DNA of 6,564 nt, from the NCBI GenBank assembly GCA_035550315.1, contig DASZPL010000022.1:1-6564 (forward strand). Direction: 5' to 3'. Of this stretch, positions 1 to 3,887 are shown in pieces. The notes beneath the pieces were generated by a model. That model was not told the DNA's origin. It ran no database searches and saw nothing but the letters and a program-made list of their open reading frames with translations. Position 1 is the stretch's first letter, and each line of letters begins with the position of its first letter. Both the position numbers and the translations under genes were made by a program. This DNA comes from DASZPL01 sp035550315 (GTDB taxonomy: Bacteria; Actinomycetota; Actinomycetes; JAFAQI01).

Positions 1-1
1 G

Positions 2-376
2 ACCGTGTGGGGCACCAAAGAAGTCGAGCACCAGGCGCATGTGTTTGCGGCCGCGTTCCTGATGCCCGCTGACGAGATCCGCGACCAGCTTCCGACCACC
101 GTTGATTGGCCGACGCTGTTCGAATTGAAGCGCCATTGGCAAGTCTCGTTGGCCGCACTTCTGATGCGAGCGAAGACACTCCGGCGCATGACCCCGGACA
201 CGTATCTCGCGGCCGTCAAGGCCGCATCGGCCCGCGGTTGGCGACGTGTGGAGCCGGTACCGCTCGGCGCCCCCGAGCAGCCGAAACTACTCGCCTCGCT
301 CGTTGGCACCTCCCGCGATGTCGAGGCGGCACTGCCTTCTCATCTGCTCAGGGCGCTGGCGCAGGCTGCGACCTGA
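2..376 (+). CDS. ImmA/IrrE family metallopeptidase, C-terminal part (5' truncated by window edge)
   Basis: This reading frame is open from the first bases of the window to a TGA at 374-376, so the gene starts to the left. The visible 124 codons begin just before the segment EHQAHVFAAAFLMP, which matches the E-x-x-A-x-x-F-A-x-x-L-L-M-P signature of the ImmA/IrrE (peptidase family M78, DUF955) proteins. The Glu at bases 26-28 would be the third zinc ligand. The HExxH helix with the other two ligands must lie upstream and cannot be seen. After it come the usual family features: LKRHWQVSLAALLMRAKTL (the 'L-K-x-x-W-x-V-S' segment), a Y-L-A-A-V-K helix, and GWRRVEPVPL. Known members cleave an XRE-type repressor (ImmR, DdrO) and so control excision or stress genes. 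They are common in integrative elements and prophages, which fits the tRNA scar about 200 bases downstream. A GTG at base 5 is not a credible start because homology extends through it. The partner repressor is expected immediately upstream. Confidence 0.87.
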   Translation, partial: TVWGTKEVEHQAHVFAAAFLMPADEIRDQLPTTVDWPTLFELKRHWQVSLAALLMRAKTLRRMTPDTYLAAVKAASARGWRRVEPVPLGAPEQPKLLASLVGTSRDVEAALPSHLLRALAQAAT

Positions 377-422
377 TCTAGGTTCCCATCAGCCCAGACG
401 GCCCACTCGTCGCCCAGGCCGC

Positions 423-446
423 CAGTTGCAGTTTCAGTTGCAGTTC
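423..446 (+). repeat. 12-base tandem direct repeat, two units
   Basis: CAGTTGCAGTTT at 423-434 is followed at once by CAGTTGCAGTTC at 435-446, so eleven of twelve bases agree. Each unit itself contains the near-repeat CAGTTG/CAGTT. Its location about 135 bases inside the presumed right attachment site, in non-coding DNA, makes it a candidate arm-type integrase binding site. That role is inferred from position only. Confidence 0.7.
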
Positions 447-545
447 GACCGCTGCTTCGAGCCGTCCGCACCAGGCCACTCAATGCCGTCAACGTCCAGC
501 GCGCCGCACTGACCTGCGACAACGCAAACACCGCGAACGGCTGCG

Positions 546-583
546 GCCGACAGCGGACACCTACGGACGCGCCGACGGGACAC
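546..583 (+). repeat. Imperfect direct repeat next to the attachment core
   Basis: GCCGAC, three bases, GGACAC (546-560) recurs as GCCGAC, one base, GGACAC (571-583). The second unit runs directly into the tRNA anticodon-loop sequence. It could be an integrase core or arm site, or chance in GC-rich DNA. Confidence is low because the units are short and the internal spacing differs. Confidence 0.3.
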
Positions 584-640
584 TGCTAATGCGGTTTGGG
601 TTTACGCCCATCCCGGGTTCAAATCCCGGAGCCTCCGCCA
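581..640 (+). other. tRNA-Ser(GCT) 3' fragment, probable attR attachment site
   Basis: From about base 583 the sequence reads as the 3' half of a serine tRNA. It has an anticodon loop CTGCTAA (583-589, anticodon GCT at 585-587), the 3' anticodon stem TGCGG (590-594), and a long class II variable arm with TGGG/CCCA (597-600 with 607-610). The T arm pairs CCGGG (613-617) with CCCGG (625-629) around TTCAAAT. Then come the acceptor strand AGCCTCC (630-636), a G discriminator (637) and an encoded CCA (638-640). The matching 5' parts are missing: no GGAGGCT acceptor strand or D arm lies upstream, and bases 578-582 (GGACA) cannot pair with TGCGG, which needs CCGCA. It is therefore not a functional tRNA gene. 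A clean break at the anticodon loop with a perfect 3' end is characteristic of integrase attachment sites rather than random decay. Confidence 0.85.
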
Positions 641-651
641 CCCGTCGGCAC

Positions 652-714
652 CGCCGAGTGCGACGAACCTTGCGTTCTGAGCGAGGCGGAACGCGAACTT
701 CGTCGCACTCGGCG
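652..714. repeat. 63-base imperfect palindrome, copy 1 (possible terminator)
   Basis: The outer arms CGCCGAGTGCGACGAA (652-667) and TTCGTCGCACTCGGCG (699-714) are perfect 16-base inverted repeats. Inside them is a short mismatched zone, then a second pairing GCGTTC (672-677) with GAACGC (689-694), and a loop. The reverse complement of this copy matches the one at 3819-3881 except in the central loop. It ends 7 bases from the stop codon of the minus-strand gene at 722 and starts 11 bases after the tRNA fragment. It could terminate transcription of that gene and once have terminated the tRNA-Ser. There is no T-tract, so intrinsic termination is uncertain. Confidence 0.88.
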
Positions 715-721
715 TAGTTCG

Positions 722-1246
722 TCAGGTCGTCGGTGAGCGTTGAGCGGCGAAGATCTGCGAGTTGATCGAGCTCTCTGCGAGGTACGAGCCGAGCGCGACG
801 ATGAGCTGGCGGTCGGGTCGCTTGAGCAGCTCGTCACGCAGCGTCAGCTTGAAGTAGCGGCCGGGGCGAAGGAACGGCGCGCGGGCGGTGGCGAGCCGAC
901 CGATGCGGCAGCCCATCTGAAAGATCCGAAACTGGCCGCTGCTGACCGGGATCGTCTCGCCGTCCGGGAGCTCGATCAGCGTGCTGCGGAACAGCCGGCG
1001 CCGAAGCGTGGCCACCGGCTGGCCAGCCCGGTCCAGCACCTGGTTGACGCGGTCGGCCCGGCGTTGAATCCGCCAGCTGCCAGCCGCGGTCTCGATCACC
1101 ATCACTTCGGGGGCGCCACGCGCCCCCGGCGTACCGGAGAACACCATCGCCCCGGACGGATCCTCGGCGACGAGCTTGCCGTCGCGGCGGTGAACCCGCA
1201 GCGGTGACTGCTCGATGTCAACGAGTGCAGGCGCAGGCTCGGCCAC
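722..1246 (-). CDS. Conserved-looking protein of unknown function, 174 aa
   Basis: I do not recognise a named function. The start is chosen as GTG at 1246-1244 because GGGGAGG (1258-1252) sits 5 bases upstream of it, a near-ideal ribosome binding site. An open frame extends further, to an ATG at 1387, but that would run through the acylase start and signal peptide. The protein (MAEPAPALVDIEQ... to ...FAAQRSPTT) has no signal peptide or membrane segment. It is rich in alternating hydrophobic and charged stretches such as LRVHRRDGKLVAEDPSG, SWRIQRRADRVNQVLDRAG and STLIELPDGETIPV, suggesting a mainly beta structure. The repeated 'hydrophobic-x-D-x-x-G' strand-turn pattern loosely resembles LURP-one / Tubby C-terminal-like proteins, but this is a weak impression. 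It ends in a helix-like tail (LIVALGSYLAESSINSQIF). It is divergent from the acylase gene with 47 bases between the starts, so the two may share control. A 63-base palindrome lies 7 bases after its stop. Confidence 0.7.
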   Translation of the reverse strand: MAEPAPALVDIEQSPLRVHRRDGKLVAEDPSGAMVFSGTPGARGAPEVMVIETAAGSWRIQRRADRVNQVLDRAGQPVATLRRRLFRSTLIELPDGETIPVSSGQFRIFQMGCRIGRLATARAPFLRPGRYFKLTLRDELLKRPDRQLIVALGSYLAESSINSQIFAAQRSPTT

Positions 1247-1293
1247 AGCCGCCTCCCCATGCCCGGCAGGAACCGCGGGCGTTGCGTGGAAGC
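1247..1293. promoter_or_regulatory. 47-base divergent start region
   Basis: This is all the non-coding DNA between the minus-strand start at 1246 and the acylase ATG at 1294. It contains the strong minus-strand Shine-Dalgarno site and a weaker GGAAG (1288-1292) on the plus strand. I see no convincing -10 or -35 box for either gene. Both promoters probably reach into the opposite gene's 5' coding region, so transcription of one could interfere with the other. Confidence 0.4.
1252..1258 (-). promoter_or_regulatory. Shine-Dalgarno site deciding the start of the 722-1246 gene
   Basis: Read on the minus strand this is GGGGAGG, complementary to the anti-Shine-Dalgarno of 16S rRNA, with 5 bases to the GTG at 1246. 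No other candidate start in this frame has a comparable site, and longer versions would overlap the divergent acylase gene. Confidence 0.75.
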
Positions 1294-3813
1294 ATGCCTG
1301 TTGTGCCCCCCACCCGGCTACTCGCGGTTGGTGGCGCGCTCGCCGCGCTCGCCCTGCCCAGCACGCTGATCGCGACCTCGCCGTCAACCGCGGCCCACTC
1401 GACGGCGACCGCGCGGCCGGCCGCGCACGCCACCGCGACGCACCATCACTACGACGTCACGATCACCCGCACCGAGGGCGGGATCCCGCACATCGTCGGC
1501 AAGAACTTCGGAGACATCGGCTATGGCTACGGCTATGCCTTCGCGCAGGACAACCTCTGCACGATGGCCGACGCCTACATCACCGTGGAGGGGCAGCGCG
1601 CCCGCTACTTCGGGCCGAACGGCGACTACACGCAGGGCGGTAACGGCGTCACCGTCAACAACCTCGACTCGGACATTTTCTGGACCGAGGTGCGCCAGTC
1701 CGGCATCGTCGACCGGCTGAGTCACCGCAAGCCGCCGAACGGCCCTACCAAGGGTCTGCAGGCCGGCGTCCACGGGTACGTCGCCGGCTACAACCGCTAC
1801 CTGCGCGACATCGGCGGTCCGAAGGGCGTGAAGGATCCGCACTGCCACGGCAAGCCGTGGGTCAAGCCGATCACGGTGCGCGACGCCTACCTGCGCTTCT
1901 ACCAACTGGTGCTGCTGGCCAGCTCCGACGTCGTGATCCCAGGCATCGTCGGCGCCAAGCCACCGTCGCTGACCGACCCGGTGCCGACGCCGCTGGACAC
2001 GCAGCGCACCGGCCGGCTGATCGCCCAACGACTACAGCGCGGGCTGGGCGCCATCGGCAGCAACGCGGTCGCGATCGGCAAGGCCGGCACCCGCGACCAC
2101 AAGCACGGCATGTTGCTCGGCAACCCGCACTTCCCGTGGGTCGGGCCGGAGCGGTTCTACCAAGCGCAGATCCACATCCCGGGCAAGGTCAACGTCACCG
2201 GTGCCTCGCTGTTCGGCGTCCCGCTGGTGTTGATCGGCCACACCATGCGGATGGCGTGGAGCCACACCGTATCGACTGCGTTTCGGTTCACGCCGTACGA
2301 GCTGACGTTGGTGCCCGGCCAGCCGACCGAGTACCTGGAGGACGGCAAGGTCTACCAGATGCAGCCGCGCACGGTGACCGTGACGTCGCGGGGCGCCGGC
2401 GGCAAGCTCACCAGGGTCACGCACACGTTGTGGTGGACCCGCTATGGCCCGGTGTTCAACTCGATCGAGGGCATTCCGCTGCCGTGGACGCTGGCGACCG
2501 CGTTCACGCTGCGCGACGCGAACGCCACTAACTTCCGGATCTTCAACCACTTCCTGAAGACCGACATGGCGCAGTCGGCGCACCAGGAGCTGCGGATCCT
2601 CGACAAGTACGAGGGCATCCCCTGGGTCAACACGATCGTCGCGGACAAGACCGGTCACGCGCTGTACGCCGACATCGGCACCGTGCCGCACGTCACCAAC
2701 GCCGAAGAGCAGCGCTGCAACACCGCGCTGGGGCTGGTCACGACGAAGCTGGCCGGCCTGCCGGTGCTCAACGGCTCGACCAAGTCGTGCGACTGGGGCA
2801 GCGACAAGGACGCGGCGGTGCCCGGCATCTTCGGGCCGCACAACCTGCCGCACCTGTTCCGCAGCGACTACGTCACCAACTCGAACGACTCGTACTGGCT
2901 GGCCAACCCGCACCATCCACTGACCGGTTTCGCACACATCATCGGCAGCGAGAACACGCCACGGTCGTTGCGCACCCGGATCGGGCTGATCATGACCCAG
3001 GCCCGGGTGTCCGGCACCGACCATCGCGGGCCGCCCGGGTTCACGCTGCGCGACATGCAGCACATGGTGTTCAGCGACCGGCAGTACGCCGGCGAACTCA
3101 CCCGCAACTCGCTGGTGTCGCTGTGCAAGACGTTCCAAACCGTCGGCGTCATCCCGGACCTCGTCGGTGTCGTCAAGGTCGGCGACGCCTGCTCGGTGCT
3201 GGCGCATTGGGACCTGCACGAGAACGCGACGTCGCACGGCGCGATCCTGTTCCGCCGGTTCTGGGACAACCTGACCGGCGGCACCGTCGGCTCACTCCTG
3301 GGCCGCGCCGGCGTCGCGGCGTACTGGCTGCACGGGTTCTCGGCCAAGGACCCGGTGCATACGCCGAACACCCTCAACGTCGCCGACCCGGAGGTCGCGT
3401 TGGCGCTCGGCAACGCGATCAACGACTTGCGCAAGGCCGGGCTGCCGCTCGGTGTCGCGCCCGACCAGGTGCAGGGCGTGCACCGGCACGGCAAGTTCAT
3501 CCCGCTCCAGGGCGGCCCGGGCGATCCAAACGGCGAGTTCAACGCGATCTACGCGCCGTGGATCCCGGGCAAGGGGCTCGGTGATGTCACCGACGGGTCG
3601 TCGTTCGTGCAGGCGGTGACCTGGCAGAACGGGCACCGCTGCCCGGTCGCTCGCACGATCCTCACCTACTCGGAGTCGACCGACCCGACCCGGCCGGACT
3701 ACGACGACCAAACCAAGATGTTCTCGAAGAAGCACTGGGTGCGCGACCGGTTCTGCGCGGGCGCGATCCGCGCCGACAAGCACCGCACGGTCCTGCACCT
3801 CAGCGGCGTCTAA
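1294..3813 (+). CDS. Secreted penicillin acylase family Ntn-hydrolase (AHL / cyclic lipopeptide acylase type)
   Basis: An 839-residue precursor. From ATG 1294 it starts MPVVPPTRLLAVGGALAALALPST, a Sec-type signal peptide with likely cleavage near residues 34-48. An alternative start is GTG 1303, which has better spacing (10 bases) from GGAAG at 1288-1292; a GTG at 1204 would bury the signal. The alpha chain (about 50-255) opens with ITRTEGGIPHIVGKNFGDIGYGYGYAFAQD. Autocleavage should fall at Gly255/Ser256 in GAIGSNAVAIG, making Ser256 the N-terminal nucleophile of a 584-residue beta chain. His279 in GNPHFPW and the Asn in TNSNDSYW (529-531) match the other active-site positions of PvdQ-like acylases. 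Family members (PvdQ, AhlM, aculeacin A acylase) remove acyl chains from homoserine lactones, lipopeptides or penicillins outside the cytoplasm; this layout fits that branch best, but the substrate is not determined. Eight cysteines (89, 184, 475, 499, 611, 633, 783, 821) fall in order as possible local disulfide pairs. It is divergent from the 722-1246 gene and convergent with ppc. Confidence 0.93.
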   Translation: MPVVPPTRLLAVGGALAALALPSTLIATSPSTAAHSTATARPAAHATATHHHYDVTITRTEGGIPHIVGKNFGDIGYGYGYAFAQDNLCTMADAYITVEGQRARYFGPNGDYTQGGNGVTVNNLDSDIFWTEVRQSGIVDRLSHRKPPNGPTKGLQAGVHGYVAGYNRYLRDIGGPKGVKDPHCHGKPWVKPITVRDAYLRFYQLVLLASSDVVIPGIVGAKPPSLTDPVPTPLDTQRTGRLIAQRLQRGLGAIGSNAVAIGKAGTRDHKHGMLLGNPHFPWVGPERFYQAQIHIPGKVNVTGASLFGVPLVLIGHTMRMAWSHTVSTAFRFTPYELTLVPGQPTEYLEDGKVYQMQPRTVTVTSRGAGGKLTRVTHTLWWTRYGPVFNSIEGIPLPWTLATAFTLRDANATNFRIFNHFLKTDMAQSAHQELRILDKYEGIPWVNTIVADKTGHALYADIGTVPHVTNAEEQRCNTALGLVTTKLAGLPVLNGSTKSCDWGSDKDAAVPGIFGPHNLPHLFRSDYVTNSNDSYWLANPHHPLTGFAHIIGSENTPRSLRTRIGLIMTQARVSGTDHRGPPGFTLRDMQHMVFSDRQYAGELTRNSLVSLCKTFQTVGVIPDLVGVVKVGDACSVLAHWDLHENATSHGAILFRRFWDNLTGGTVGSLLGRAGVAAYWLHGFSAKDPVHTPNTLNVADPEVALALGNAINDLRKAGLPLGVAPDQVQGVHRHGKFIPLQGGPGDPNGEFNAIYAPWIPGKGLGDVTDGSSFVQAVTWQNGHRCPVARTILTYSESTDPTRPDYDDQTKMFSKKHWVRDRFCAGAIRADKHRTVLHLSGV

Positions 3814-3818
3814 ACCCC

Positions 3819-3881
3819 CGCCGAGTGCGACGAAGTTCGCGTTTCCAACGCGTCAGAACGCAAGGTTCGTCGCACTCGGCG
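3819..3881. repeat. 63-base imperfect palindrome, copy 2 (probable bidirectional terminator)
   Basis: The same 16-base outer arms (3819-3834 and 3866-3881) as copy 1, with the inner asymmetric bases in the opposite order, so this copy is the reverse complement of copy 1 apart from the central loop (about bases 26-35 of the unit). It fills almost the entire gap between two convergent genes: 5 bases after the acylase TAA (3811-3813) and 6 bases before the ppc stop (3888-3890 on the plus strand). Outside the stem, CCCC on the left and GGGG on the right could extend the pairing with a small slip. A long GC-rich hairpin in this position is a natural terminator for both genes, although no T-tract follows. 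Confidence 0.9.
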
Positions 3882-3887
3882 GCGGGG

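Larger units (their letters stand above)
1..640 (+). mobile_element. Right end of an integrated element in tRNA-Ser(GCT) (inferred)
   Basis: This is inferred from three things in order: an ImmA/IrrE-type gene of the kind carried by integrative elements, a gene-free stretch with short repeats, and a tRNA-Ser 3' half with no 5' half. When an element integrates in a tRNA gene it rebuilds an intact tRNA at one junction with its own copy of the 3' end, and leaves the chromosome's original 3' half at the other. Because the half-tRNA here points right and is followed by ordinary chromosome-like genes, the element must be on the left. No integrase, excisionase or transfer gene is visible in the window, so whether it is a prophage, a conjugative element or a degraded remnant cannot be told. 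The right boundary is set at the end of the tRNA sequence, but the true crossover lies somewhere within 581-640. Confidence 0.6.
377..651. other. Gene-free stretch between the metallopeptidase and the 63-base palindrome
   Basis: I see no credible gene here. The open frames that cross it on either strand have compositions like shadow frames and no recognisable start context. It holds a 12-base tandem repeat at 423-446, a spaced repeat (GCCGAC..GGACAC) at 546-560 and 571-583, and the tRNA-Ser 3' fragment at 581-640, followed by 11 bases before the palindrome at 652. Confidence 0.6.

Noticed and set aside
340..531. 63-residue minus-strand open frame at the end of the metallopeptidase gene
   Set aside because: It overlaps the real gene, has no ribosome binding site that I can see, and has no family resemblance. 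A real small protein cannot be excluded, but nothing supports it.
520..640. A complete tRNA-Ser gene
   Set aside because: Only the part from the anticodon loop onward is present. No GGAGGCT acceptor strand or D arm exists upstream, and bases 578-582 do not pair with the 3' anticodon stem.
1204..1293. Upstream GTG start at 1204 for the acylase gene
   Set aside because: It would add 30 charged and proline-rich residues in front of a clear signal peptide and overlap the start of the divergent gene.
1247..1387. Longer version of the minus-strand gene starting at ATG 1387
   Set aside because: The extra 47 residues are low-complexity and antisense to the acylase signal peptide, and the GTG at 1246 has a strong Shine-Dalgarno site.
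2032..3237. 401-residue open frame antisense to the acylase gene
   Set aside because: Shadow composition (Arg/Val/Gln/His-rich), no start signal, and full overlap with a strongly supported gene.
652..3881. The two palindromes as a CRISPR array
   Set aside because: There are only two copies, 3.1 kb apart, in opposite orientation and with genes between them, and there are no cas genes.
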